From contig NZ_LGHS01000066.1 of NCBI RefSeq assembly GCF_001202025.1, positions 62,001 to 126,000 of the forward strand: a stretch of 64,000 nucleotides of DNA. The letters are read 5' to 3'. Of the stretch, positions 56,072 to 64,000 are shown piece after piece. Position 1 is the stretch's first letter. The number at the start of each line of letters is the position of its first letter. Both the position numbers and the translations under genes were made by a program. Under the pieces are notes generated by a model. That model did no database searches and was not told where the DNA came from. It saw nothing but the letters and a program-made list of their open reading frames with translations. Origin of the DNA: Pseudorhodobacter aquimaris (GTDB lineage Bacteria > Pseudomonadota > Alphaproteobacteria > Rhodobacterales > Rhodobacteraceae).

Positions 56072-56800
56072 ATGAGGGACTGGCAAGGCAAACGCTATTG
56101 GATCGTCGGGGCGGGTGAAGGTGTGGGGCTGGGCCTGGCCCGCCGGATCAGCGCGGCAGGGGCAGAGGTGGTCCTGTCCTCGAGTTCTGACGCACAGCTG
56201 GATAAGGCTGTGGCGCAAATGCCGGGCAAGGCACATGGGGTGCGCATGGATGTGGCCGAGACCGCATCGGTCGCCAATGCCGCGGCAGAGGTTGGTGAAA
56301 TCGACGGCGTGGTGATCCTTGATGAGGTTTACTGGCCGGTGAAAGCGCAAGAGTGGAACGCCGCGCAGGTCGAGGAAATGTGCAACAGCAATTTCACGGG
56401 CTGCGCGCGGGTCATCGGCGCGGTTCTGCCTGCAATGGTTGCGCGCGGGTCGGGGCATCTGGTGTTGACAGGATCTTTAGCAGGCTATCGCGGGGTGCCG
56501 GGTATGAGCGGGTTTGGCGCGTCCAAGGCCGGTGTCATGGGCATGGCCGACGCGCTGCGCGCCGATTTGCAAGGCAGCGGGATTGAGGTGCAGCTTGCCA
56601 ACCTCGGCTTCATCCGCGGCCAACAGGGCGGGGACGGGGTGTCCTTTGTGGTGGCGCCCGAGGATGCAGCCCAGCAGATGTTCGAGCTGATGCTGACCGA
56701 GCGGTTCAAAGCCAGCGTTCCAACCGGGTCGTCCTGGATGATGCGCCTGTCGCGCTGTTTGCCCGCCACGGCGTTCAACCGGATGTTTACGCGCAAATAA
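56072..56800 (+). CDS. Short-chain dehydrogenase-like protein with Tyr-to-Phe change
   Basis: 242 aa with the SDR Rossmann fold: IVGAGEGVGLGLARRI (nucleotide-binding glycines), MDVAE, and the catalytic region LTGSLAGYRGVPGMSGFGASKAG. Ser135 and Lys152 are in the right places, but the position of the essential Tyr (148) is Phe. It may be catalytically weak, use another residue (for example Y139), or act as a binding protein. The ATG is supported by GGG-rich upstream sequence only. It is divergent from rpoE-chrR; no RpoE-type promoter is evident on this side. Confidence 0.85.
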   Translation: MRDWQGKRYWIVGAGEGVGLGLARRISAAGAEVVLSSSSDAQLDKAVAQMPGKAHGVRMDVAETASVANAAAEVGEIDGVVILDEVYWPVKAQEWNAAQVEEMCNSNFTGCARVIGAVLPAMVARGSGHLVLTGSLAGYRGVPGMSGFGASKAGVMGMADALRADLQGSGIEVQLANLGFIRGQQGGDGVSFVVAPEDAAQQMFELMLTERFKASVPTGSSWMMRLSRCLPATAFNRMFTRK

Positions 56801-56803
56801 CGG

Positions 56804-57856
56804 CTATAGGCGCTGGATGTGGTCATCAAACAGCGCCTTCGCCCGCCCCCAGACGCCGCTGTTCAGATCGTTCAGCGTCAGCAATGAGGGCAACAGCAGG
56901 CCGGCAAAATCCTGACTGCTTTCAACCGGCAGCAGGCTGGGCAGGTTGTCGATTGCGGTCACATCCAGCACAGGGTCTTGTGCCACCCGCAATGCGGGGA
57001 CGTCCCAATCGGTTGTGCGGTCATAGACTTTGATCGGTGAGAAATCCGAGGTCGGATCGCAGGCAATATCGCCAATCACCGAAAGCTTGCGCTGGGCCGT
57101 CAGCGCCGATCGCGGCACAAAGACCGGACAGACGGGCCGCGCGAGGATGCAGTTGAGGAAAATCTCATGTGTCAGCACCTCGGGGAAGGGGCCGCCATGT
57201 GCGGTCTCGGCCATATCCCATTTGGTGACTTGCAGGTTCAGCGCCTCACACAGGTCGGCCGCCCCCGTGCCAACACGGCCAAGCGCCCCGATCACCAAAG
57301 CGGTCGGCAAACTGTCGGCCGTGGCCAGCGCCTCGCGCAATTCCGACAAAAGCGCATCCTTGCCGCCATAGGTGCTGACCGGTCCGGCAAGACCGCCGCG
57401 CTGCTGTGCGGCCCAGCATTTCAGCGCCACTGCCGCCCCGGCATAGCCCGCCCAATAGCCAAAGGCCGCGACACGTCGGCCTGCCTCATCCACCAGATAT
57501 TCGATGTCATAAAGCGTCCCGCCCCCTGCCTTGAATCGGCGCAAAAGGGTTTGCCCCGCGGGCTGACCCTTATAGGCGTGACCAAACAGAATATGGCGGT
57601 GGTGCAGGGGGCTGCCATCCTCGGGCAGTTCCTTGAGGCCAAAGATGATCGCGTCGCGCGGGGCATCGGGCCAAGTGTTTTGCGGTGCAATCGCACATCC
57701 CGTGGCGCGAAAGCCGTCGATGGGAATGGCGCGGACATTGCTTTGCTCAACGGTGACGGTAAAGCCTGCGGCCATCAATGCGGCCACACCTTCGGGGGTG
57801 ATGCCTGTGCGTTCCTCATTAGGGCGCTGCTCGGCGCGGACCCATATGTGCGTCAC
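56804..57856 (-). CDS. Saccharopine dehydrogenase-like (lysine-forming type)
   Basis: 350 aa from GTG 57856 with AGGGGG 7 nt upstream. N-terminal AEQRPNEERTGITPEGVAALMAAGFTVTVE is the alanine dehydrogenase/Lys1-type fold; IFGLKELPEDGSPLHHRHILFGHAYKGQPAG and ALVIGALGRVGTGAADLC (NAD-binding) follow. The family oxidises saccharopine to lysine and 2-oxoglutarate or runs in reverse; in proteobacteria the in vivo role is often unclear. It overlaps the upstream WGR gene by 4 bp (GTGA), so translation is coupled. Confidence 0.85.
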   Translation of the reverse strand: MTHIWVRAEQRPNEERTGITPEGVAALMAAGFTVTVEQSNVRAIPIDGFRATGCAIAPQNTWPDAPRDAIIFGLKELPEDGSPLHHRHILFGHAYKGQPAGQTLLRRFKAGGGTLYDIEYLVDEAGRRVAAFGYWAGYAGAAVALKCWAAQQRGGLAGPVSTYGGKDALLSELREALATADSLPTALVIGALGRVGTGAADLCEALNLQVTKWDMAETAHGGPFPEVLTHEIFLNCILARPVCPVFVPRSALTAQRKLSVIGDIACDPTSDFSPIKVYDRTTDWDVPALRVAQDPVLDVTAIDNLPSLLPVESSQDFAGLLLPSLLTLNDLNSGVWGRAKALFDDHIQRL

Positions 57857-58083
57857 TGTAATCCCCCTTGATTTGTCTGCGCATATCCGCGCCGCGACGC
57901 GCGGGATTGTAAATGCTCTGCCGCTAGGCAGGCCTCCCTCAGGTTGGAAAACCAGGTGATCTTGCGATTGCCGCAACGCGCCCCCGGCATCCCCCATTCC
58001 CGCAGCACCGAGTATTCCCCAAAGAGGTTATAGGCGACATCGACACGATAATAGCGTGCGTGCCCCTTGCGGTTGCGTAGCAT
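57853..58083 (-). CDS. WGR domain-containing protein
   Basis: 76 aa, practically one WGR domain: YYRVDVAYNLFGEYSVLREWGMPGA and GNRKITWFSNLREACLAAEHL. The name-giving W-G-R is here W30-G31-M32. WGR domains bind nucleic acids or help activation in PARP proteins; the role of stand-alone bacterial copies is unknown. Start at ATG 58083 is uncertain since no strong ribosome site precedes it; a TTG at 58173 is possible. Directly coupled to the saccharopine dehydrogenase-like gene. Confidence 0.82.
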   Translation of the reverse strand: MLRNRKGHARYYRVDVAYNLFGEYSVLREWGMPGARCGNRKITWFSNLREACLAAEHLQSRASRRGYAQTNQGGLQ

Positions 58084-58181
58084 ATGGAAACCGAACAATT
58101 GCGCCCCCCAGCTTGGTTTCGGATATAAGAGATAGCAGATTTGTACGCAGGTGACAGGAAAAAAACGGGGCAAGTAATGAT

Positions 58182-59120
58182 ATGAAAAGACGTAATTTCA
58201 TCTGGGCGGGTGCCTTGTTGGCGGCAGGCACCGGGTTCGGATTGTGGCGGGCACGGGGGCCGCGCAAGCTGGACGATGCCGCATTTGCTGCGCGCTATGA
58301 TCGATCGCTTGCTCCGCCCGAAGGGGGGATGTCGGTCTATCATCTTGGCCACAGCCTTGTAGGGCGCGACATGCCGGTGATGCTGGATCAACTGGTGGCG
58401 GGGCATTCGCATGCCAGCCAGCTTGGCTGGGGTGCCAGCCTGAACCAGCACCGGAAAGGCGATGTTCCGGGGCTTGCCGAGGAAAATACCCATGCCAGCC
58501 ACCGTGCCCCGACAGAGGCGCTGGCTTCGGGGGATTATGACGCCGTGGTCCTGACCGAGATGGTCGAGATCCGCGATGCCATCCGTTATCACGACAGCGG
58601 GCAGGCCTTGGCCCATTGGGCGCGGACGGCCCGAGAGGGCAATCCCGATGTGCGCGTCTATCTCTATGAGACATGGCACCGGCTGGATGATCCCGAGGGC
58701 TGGCTTGCGCGGGTCGACGGGGATCTGACGGCGGCTTGGGAGGATGCGCTGATGCGCGTGGCCATGGCGCAAAAGGGCGTTGGCACCATTCACCTGATCC
58801 CGGGGGGGCAGGTTCTTGCGGCGGTAATCCGCGCAATGGAAGGCGGAAAGCTGCCGGGCTTGACCCGCCGCACCGAGCTGTTCGCGCGCGATGCCGCGGG
58901 GGGTGTGGACCCCATCCACCTGAATGATCTGGGCGCATATATCATAGCGATCACCCATTTTGCGACGCTCTATCATCAAAGTCCCGAAGGGCTGCCATGG
59001 GCCTTGTTGCGTGCTGACGGGCAGCCCGCGGTGCCTTTGCCCGATGCCGCCGTCATTCCGTTGCAACGGCTGGTCTGGCAGGTTGTCTCGCGCTATGCTT
59101 CTACTGGGGTTGCGGGCTGA
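58182..59120 (+). CDS. SGNH-hydrolase-like exported protein
   Basis: 312 aa. The N-terminus is Tat-like or a membrane anchor (KRRNFIWAGALLAAGTGFG). The core has a possible nucleophile S58 in HLGHSLVGRDMP, YDAVVLTEMVEI, VYLYETWH, and the C-terminal D-x-x-H motif DPIHLNDLGAYI, fitting the SGNH/GDSL esterase layout. It may remove or transfer acyl groups on a surface polysaccharide. The next gene encodes a larger protein whose N-terminal part is clearly related (GHSLVG, YIYETWPSL, DDLHP), so the two arose by duplication. Confidence 0.7.
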   Translation: MKRRNFIWAGALLAAGTGFGLWRARGPRKLDDAAFAARYDRSLAPPEGGMSVYHLGHSLVGRDMPVMLDQLVAGHSHASQLGWGASLNQHRKGDVPGLAEENTHASHRAPTEALASGDYDAVVLTEMVEIRDAIRYHDSGQALAHWARTAREGNPDVRVYLYETWHRLDDPEGWLARVDGDLTAAWEDALMRVAMAQKGVGTIHLIPGGQVLAAVIRAMEGGKLPGLTRRTELFARDAAGGVDPIHLNDLGAYIIAITHFATLYHQSPEGLPWALLRADGQPAVPLPDAAVIPLQRLVWQVVSRYASTGVAG

Positions 59121-59169
59121 CGCTGCGCGGCTTGCATCTTGGTATGATTGCAAAAGGAACGCCTGCCCG

Positions 59170-61683
59170 ATGTCATTTCTGACGCTATTGACCGATATTC
59201 TGTTTGTGGGCCACAGCCTTGTCGGCCCCTCGTTGCCGCCGATGATAGAGGGGGGGCTGCGTGCGCAAGGGCAGCAGGTAGAGGTTGCCTCGCAGGTCAT
59301 CAACGGCGCGCCTTTGCGGTTTTCATGGGACAACAGCCAAGAGGGCGAACGCGGCGATGCCCGTGTGATCCTGCCCAAGGGCAATACCAAAGTGCTTGTT
59401 CTGGCCGAGGCCGTTCCGGTGGCGGCCCATGTGGAATGGAATGATAGCGCGGCTTATGTTGCCAAATTTGCCGGGCTGGCGTGGGAGGCGCGGCCCGATA
59501 CCCAAGTCTATATCTATGAGACTTGGCCCAGCCTGCAAAGCGGGCCGGGTGCGGTGGTAGAGGGCGATCCGGGTGCGGATGTGCCATGGCGCGAGCGCTT
59601 GACCGCCGATCTGCCGCTGTGGGAGGGGATGACCGCGCAGGCCAATGCCGCCCGCCCCGAGGGTGCGCCGCTGGTGCGGGTCATTCCGGCGGGGCAAGCG
59701 ATGGTGCAGCTGGCCGACGCGATCGCGGCGGGTGAGGTGGCAGGTATCGACAACATCAAGGCGCTGTTTTCCGATGATCTCCACCCGGATGAACGCGCGC
59801 TTTATTTTCTGGCGATGGTGCATGTGGCGGTGATAACGGGCAAGGACCCGTCGGGCCTTGCGCCCAAGCTGACCCGCCATTGGCTGAGCCGTCAGGCGGT
59901 TATCACCCCGGAACAGGCCGCCGTATTCCAGCGGATCGCATGGCAAGCGGTGTCCGGCTATCAGGCCGATGATGTCGCCCGCATAGAGGCGCTGGCCCAA
60001 AGCGGTGGCCGTGCGGCCTTGCCCGCAGCCATCACCAAGATCACGCCCGAGGCCCCGCGCCCGATCACCAACCCGCATCTTGCCCTGGGGTTGGCAGAGG
60101 TTGCCGATTGGTCGGTGCAGCAGCCTTTTCTTGACGTGATGAAAACCGCACGTCCTTGGTTCGGGCATCTGCCCGGTACATGGGGCGGGATGGAATATGA
60201 GGCGCTGCGGACGGGCGGTTACCTTGATGCAAACGGCTGGCCGGTGCGTCTTCCGCCGGAGGTGGTGGGCCTGTCGACGTTGATCCTGACCGATCTGCCT
60301 GAAAATGCGGGCAAGGTCGCGGGGCGCTATGTGCTGCGCTATGAAGGCAAGGGGCGGTTAAAGGTTGAGGGGCGTGCGACGATCCTTGAAGAAGCCCCCG
60401 GTCGCATAGAATTCGATTACAGTCCCGGAACGGGCAATGTGATGTTGACACTGATTGCGCAGGATGCCGAGGATCCGATCCGCCAGATCTCGGTCGTAAA
60501 ACAGGACCATGTTGCGGCCTTTGATGCAGGGGCGTTGTTCAACCCCGACTGGCTGGGCCGTATTCGGGGCGTCAAGGGGCTGCGCTTTATGGATTGGATG
60601 GACACCAACAATTCCACCCTCGCCAAGCTGGAAGATCGTCCGAAGCCCTATGATTTCAGTTGGGCTGTAAACGGTGTTCCTATCGAGGTGATGATCGCAC
60701 TGGCAAATGAGCTGCGCGCAGATGCCTGGTTCAACATCCCGCATCTGGCCGAGGACGCGCTGGTGCGAGCCTATGCGGTGGCGGTGCGGGACGGGTTGGC
60801 GCCGGGGCTCAAGGCGCAGGTGGAATATTCCAATGAGGTTTGGAACTGGCAATTCGATACCGCCGCTTGGGCCGAACGGCGATGTCAGGCCCGCTGGGAC
60901 GCGCAGGATTGCTGGGTGCAATATTACGGGTTGCGCGCGGCAGAGGTGGCCGACATCTGGACAGATGTTTTCGGCGCCGAGGCCCGCGACCGGCTGACGC
61001 GGATCATCACCACGCAAACCGGCTGGTTGGGGTTGGAGGCACAGATCCTCGACGCGCCTCTGGCGGTCGCAGAGGGGCGCCGCTCCCCGAAAGACAGCTT
61101 TGATGCCTATGCCGTCACGGGCTATTTTGCCGGCGGTCTTGGCGGTGATGCAAAGGCCCCGATGCTTAAGGACCTGCTGGCCGAAAGCCTTTTGCGGGCG
61201 ACGGAACAGGCCGACGCGCAATTCTTGACAGGTGCGGCGCGTGACATCTATATCGCCAAGCATCGCTTTGATATGGCAACGGAAAATGCGGCGATGGAGT
61301 TGGAGAACGGCTTTGTCTCCGGCCAGACCGATGATACGCTTGTTGCCTTGCTGGGCCATATCTGGCCCTATCACGCGGCGGTTGCGAAATCCGAGGGTAT
61401 GACCCTGATGATGTATGAAGGGGGAACCCATGTGGTCGCGAATGGCACGTTGATCAATGATACGGAGGTGACGGATTTTTTCCATCACCTGAACTATTCG
61501 CCGCAAATGGGCGCGCTTTATGCGAAGCTGATAGAGGGTTGGGCTGCCCTGACGTCGGCCCCTTTCAATGCCTTTGTTGATGTCTATTCCCCGAACAAAT
61601 GGGGCAGCTGGGGCGGTTTGCGCCACTTGGGCGATGAGAACCCCCGCTGGGATGCGCTGGCACAAGGATGCAAGACATGTTGA
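59170..61683 (+). CDS. Large SGNH-like protein with uncharacterised C-terminal region
   Basis: 837 aa. Residues 1-~230 resemble the upstream SGNH-like protein (ILFVGHSLVGPSLPP with S16, VYIYETWPSLQSG, FSDDLHPDERALYFLAMVHVA). The remaining ~600 residues are different: ADWSVQQPFLDVMKTARPWFGH, GLRFMDWMDTNNSTL, YSNEVWNWQFDTAAW, MMYEGGTHVVANG, giving the impression of a glycoside-hydrolase-like barrel with acidic residues, though I cannot assign a family. No signal peptide at this start (ATG 59170, AAAGGA 12 nt upstream). A glycosyltransferase gene overlaps its end by 7 bp. Confidence 0.65.
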   Translation: MSFLTLLTDILFVGHSLVGPSLPPMIEGGLRAQGQQVEVASQVINGAPLRFSWDNSQEGERGDARVILPKGNTKVLVLAEAVPVAAHVEWNDSAAYVAKFAGLAWEARPDTQVYIYETWPSLQSGPGAVVEGDPGADVPWRERLTADLPLWEGMTAQANAARPEGAPLVRVIPAGQAMVQLADAIAAGEVAGIDNIKALFSDDLHPDERALYFLAMVHVAVITGKDPSGLAPKLTRHWLSRQAVITPEQAAVFQRIAWQAVSGYQADDVARIEALAQSGGRAALPAAITKITPEAPRPITNPHLALGLAEVADWSVQQPFLDVMKTARPWFGHLPGTWGGMEYEALRTGGYLDANGWPVRLPPEVVGLSTLILTDLPENAGKVAGRYVLRYEGKGRLKVEGRATILEEAPGRIEFDYSPGTGNVMLTLIAQDAEDPIRQISVVKQDHVAAFDAGALFNPDWLGRIRGVKGLRFMDWMDTNNSTLAKLEDRPKPYDFSWAVNGVPIEVMIALANELRADAWFNIPHLAEDALVRAYAVAVRDGLAPGLKAQVEYSNEVWNWQFDTAAWAERRCQARWDAQDCWVQYYGLRAAEVADIWTDVFGAEARDRLTRIITTQTGWLGLEAQILDAPLAVAEGRRSPKDSFDAYAVTGYFAGGLGGDAKAPMLKDLLAESLLRATEQADAQFLTGAARDIYIAKHRFDMATENAAMELENGFVSGQTDDTLVALLGHIWPYHAAVAKSEGMTLMMYEGGTHVVANGTLINDTEVTDFFHHLNYSPQMGALYAKLIEGWAALTSAPFNAFVDVYSPNKWGSWGGLRHLGDENPRWDALAQGCKTC

Positions 61684-62501
61684 GTATAATCCTCCCCGCA
61701 AGCAATGAGGCATCCTATATCGGGCCATGCCTTGAGGCGCTTTTGGCCTCGACGCCGGTGCCGGGGGGCGGGGAGGTGATTGTGGTGGCCAATGGGTGCC
61801 GTGATGATACGGCCGCCCGCGCAAGGGCATATGCCGCGCAGGCCGAGGCTGCCGGATGGGGCTTTACCGTGCTTGATCTGAAAGAGGGCGGTAAGATCCG
61901 CGCGCTGAATGAAGGCGATGCGCAGGCGCGGGGGGATATGCGGGCCTATCTTGATGCCGATGTGATTGTCAGCCCGGATCTGACGGCGCAGATCGCGCAG
62001 GCCTTGGCCGGCGAGGCTGCGCGCTATGCCTCGGGGCGGGCGGTTATCCCGCGGGCGCAATCGGCTGTGACACGAGCCTATGCGCGGTTCTGGCAGACCT
62101 TGCCTTTTGCGCAGAGTGACGCGCCGGGATACGGGCTGTTTGCGGTCAATGCGGCGGGGCGTGCGCGTTGGGGTTCCTTCCCCGATCTGATTTCCGATGA
62201 CACCTTTGTGCGCCTGCAATTCGGCCCGGATGAGCGCGTAAGCTGTGCGGCGACCTATCACTGGCCGATGATCGAAGGGTTCGGGTCCTTGGTGCGTGTG
62301 CGGCGGCGGCAGGATCAAGGTGTGGCGCAAATTGCAACGCTTCACCCCGAGATCCTGGAACGGGAGGCAAAGCCGAAGATGGGCCTGCGCGATGTTTTGC
62401 AACGCGCAGGGGCCGATCCGCTGGGTTTTGCCGTCTATGCAACTGTGTCCTTGGCCGTGAGGCTGCGGCGGGGCGGCGGCGAATGGGCGCGCGGGCGCTA
62501 G
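61677..62501 (+). CDS. Glycosyltransferase family 2 protein
   Basis: 274 aa. GT-A fold: MLSIILPASNEASYIGPCLEALLAS, EVIVVANGCRDDTAARARAYA, and YLDADVIVSPDLTAQIA with the DAD metal-binding motif. Later APGYGLFAVNAAGRARWGSFPDLISDDTFVRLQF. Start at ATG 61677 (AAGGA 9 nt upstream) suits the family better than the ATG at 61668. It follows the 837-aa protein in the same transcript. Its stop shares a CTAG with the stop of the convergent glycosyltransferase. Confidence 0.85.
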   Translation: MLSIILPASNEASYIGPCLEALLASTPVPGGGEVIVVANGCRDDTAARARAYAAQAEAAGWGFTVLDLKEGGKIRALNEGDAQARGDMRAYLDADVIVSPDLTAQIAQALAGEAARYASGRAVIPRAQSAVTRAYARFWQTLPFAQSDAPGYGLFAVNAAGRARWGSFPDLISDDTFVRLQFGPDERVSCAATYHWPMIEGFGSLVRVRRRQDQGVAQIATLHPEILEREAKPKMGLRDVLQRAGADPLGFAVYATVSLAVRLRRGGGEWARGR

Positions 62502-63715
62502 GCCTTACCGATTAGCGCGGCCAGTTTGGCGGCCTCTGTGTCGATATCATGACGTTCCAACACCCGCGCCCGTGCGGCGGTGCCCATGGCGACCAGATCG
62601 GCGTGGGGGGTCCGGGCCAGTGTCGTCATTGCTTCGGCAAGATATTGCGCATCGCCCGCCGGAATGAGCCAGCCGGTTTCGCCGCTGACAACCAGTTCCG
62701 GCACGCCGGCGATTGCAGTGGCGATCACAGGGCGACCGGCGGCCATCGCCTCCATCACGACCATCGGCAGACCTTCGGCAAAGGAGGGCAGGATCAGGGC
62801 CGTCGCATCGGCCAGGGCCTGAAGCACGCCTGCTTCATCTTGCCAGCCGGCCAGTGTGACGCGGGCCTCAAGGTGGTTGGCGGCGATCATGGCCTCGATC
62901 TCGGGGCGCAGGGGGCCGTCACCAACCAAGGTCAGATGCAGGTCGGGATTGGTAGGGGCGGCCAATGCCATCGCCTCAATCAAGAGCGAAAAGCCTTTTT
63001 GTTCGGCCAGCCGCCCGATCGCGACCAGACGCGGCCCACCTGTGGGCGGCGCCGAGGGCTCGGGGAATTTGTCCGGTTCAATCCCGCAATGGACGACATG
63101 CAGCTTGCCCCAATCGGCCAGCGCCGCCCGACGGTAAAGCTGGCTGCGGCCAAAGCTGCTGATCGCCACGGTAAACGCCGCGTGCTGCATTTTCTCAGCC
63201 AGACACAGCCCGAGCGGGGCGTCGAACTCTTCGGGGCCATGAACGGTAAAGCTGTAGGTCGGCCCGTCCATAAGGCGCGCCAGCATTGCCACAGTGGCAG
63301 AGTTGGTGCCGAAATGCGCATGCATATGTGTGATGCCCAGATCGGCGCAGCGACGCGCGACATAGGCGGCCTCTATCAAATAAATGATGTGCCGCAAACG
63401 ACCGCCCGTGCCCGGCGTGCCGCCTGCACCAGCCGCCCCGCAGCGCATCGCGGCCACTAGGGCTTGTGCGCTTTGACGGGGCCGTTGCAACATCCAGCAC
63501 AGGGCAGTGCCAGCTAGCCCGGCAATGCCGACCTTCAAGACATGTTCTGTCCGGTCATCCTCGGCCAGATCGGCAGGGTCCAGAAGGCTGTCGCGCTCGG
63601 ACCGCATTGCGAAACGGTGGATTTCGAAACCGCGCCGCTCCAGCGCCTGAAGCTCTCGGCGGATAAAGGTGTGGGACGCGCGGGGATAGGTATTCACAAT
63701 ATAAGCGATTTTCAT
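62498..63715 (-). CDS. Glycosyltransferase family 4 protein
   Basis: 405 aa from ATG 63715 with AAGG upstream; earlier in-frame starts add a polar segment. N-terminal KIAYIVNTYPRASHTFIRRELQALERRGF is typical of colanic-acid/exopolysaccharide transferases; THMHAHFGTNSATVAMLAR, FTVHGPEEFDAP, AIGRLAEQKGFSLLIEAM and the EX7E motif EGLPMVVMEAMAAG follow. Probably builds an exopolysaccharide. It may be co-regulated with the divergent gene starting at 63976. Confidence 0.88.
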   Translation of the reverse strand: MKIAYIVNTYPRASHTFIRRELQALERRGFEIHRFAMRSERDSLLDPADLAEDDRTEHVLKVGIAGLAGTALCWMLQRPRQSAQALVAAMRCGAAGAGGTPGTGGRLRHIIYLIEAAYVARRCADLGITHMHAHFGTNSATVAMLARLMDGPTYSFTVHGPEEFDAPLGLCLAEKMQHAAFTVAISSFGRSQLYRRAALADWGKLHVVHCGIEPDKFPEPSAPPTGGPRLVAIGRLAEQKGFSLLIEAMALAAPTNPDLHLTLVGDGPLRPEIEAMIAANHLEARVTLAGWQDEAGVLQALADATALILPSFAEGLPMVVMEAMAAGRPVIATAIAGVPELVVSGETGWLIPAGDAQYLAEAMTTLARTPHADLVAMGTAARARVLERHDIDTEAAKLAALIGKA

Positions 63716-63975
63716 TTCGGCGCCTTCTGAATTGGGAGGGCTAAGGTCTAGGCGTGGAATTGGGCAATGCCTGTCCAAATCATTTGTGGCTTTTGATTTA
63801 GGGCGCGCGCGGGGGCGGCGAAACCCCTAAAAAGCCTAGGCTTCGCTATATATATGCCCGACTGTTGCCGCAATCCTTGGCCAAATTGCATCAACGCCGA
63901 AGCACAATATTGAGTGTGGGCGAATTGTCTGGTCCGAATTGGGCCAAACGGTGAACTGCAGCAAAGGAAGAAGAT
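63716..63975. promoter_or_regulatory. Divergent intergenic region
   Basis: 260 bp between a leftward glycosyltransferase and a rightward gene cut by the window edge. It contains a perfect 12-bp palindrome AAGCCTAGGCTT at 63832-63843, a TATATATA stretch just after it (~63847-63854), and a GC-rich block before it. Promoters for both directions should be here. Confidence 0.3.
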
Positions 63976-64000
63976 ATGGTCATCGGCATCTTGTTTTCAG
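63976..64000 (+). CDS. Start of a gene cut by the window end
   Basis: ATG at 63976 with AAAGGAAGAAG immediately upstream, a strong ribosome site. Only eight codons are visible (MVIGILFS), too few to assign. Probably the first gene of the next part of the polysaccharide locus. Confidence 0.55.

Noticed and set aside
57939-59390. 483-codon minus-strand frame opposite the first SGNH-like gene
   Set aside because: Antisense composition; the plus-strand gene has export signal and active-site-like motifs.
60358-61830. 490-codon minus-strand frame opposite the 837-aa protein
   Set aside because: Antisense frame without domain; plus-strand reading is coherent with its neighbours.

Overview
The window is chromosomal DNA of an alphaproteobacterium, almost certainly a member of the Rhodobacteraceae (roseobacter/Rhodobacter relatives). 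This rests on a usp gene divergent from ccoNOQP with FnrL-type boxes between them, a rpoE-chrR pair with the known ChrR ligand set, a DUF3035 lipoprotein, a DUF1674 protein, a WGR-domain protein, a MutL carrying the endonuclease motif, and GC-rich genes. No sequence search was run; all names are from reading the proteins.

Layout. 1-6.8 kb: a minus-strand operon for an amino-acid/amide-type ABC transporter (binding protein, two permeases, two ATPases), an M81/MlrC metallopeptidase-like enzyme and a FadR-type GntR regulator cut by the window edge. 7-14 kb: MscS channel, rsfS-rlmH, gpmI, an EnvC-like hydrolase activator, ctpA and rppH. 14-19.5 kb: a PRC-barrel protein, usp, and the cbb3 oxidase operon ccoNOQP. 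19.5-21.9 kb: a gene-poor scar with an IS66-type transposase remnant, a truncated gene and two small orphan genes, ending at tRNA-Leu(CAG). 22-31 kb: an NDUFA9-like protein, uppP, gltD, two unknown genes, and a gltB broken by one frameshift.

31-42 kb: mtgA, a glutathione-transferase-like protein, and a surface-polysaccharide region: a sulfotransferase, four glycosyltransferases, galU, cysQ and an ABC-2 export permease. Sulfotransferase plus PAP phosphatase suggests a sulfated polymer. 42-53 kb: housekeeping genes (HutD, rmuC, mutL, an M16 peptidase pair, DUF3035, lspA, purH, heparinase II/III-like, rsmB). 54-58 kb: DUF1674, chrR, rpoE with a matching promoter, an odd SDR, a saccharopine-dehydrogenase-like gene coupled to a WGR gene. 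58-64 kb: two related SGNH-type proteins (312 and 837 aa) with two glycosyltransferases, probably the edge of a second exopolysaccharide locus.

Most notable: a pair of 19-bp palindromes exactly 74 bp apart in front of gltD; the single-base frameshift in gltB; the sulfation-linked polysaccharide cluster; the paired SGNH proteins, one with a large uncharacterised C-terminal part; and the IS66 scar with orphan genes beside tRNA-Leu. No CRISPR array, prophage or recognised defence system was seen.
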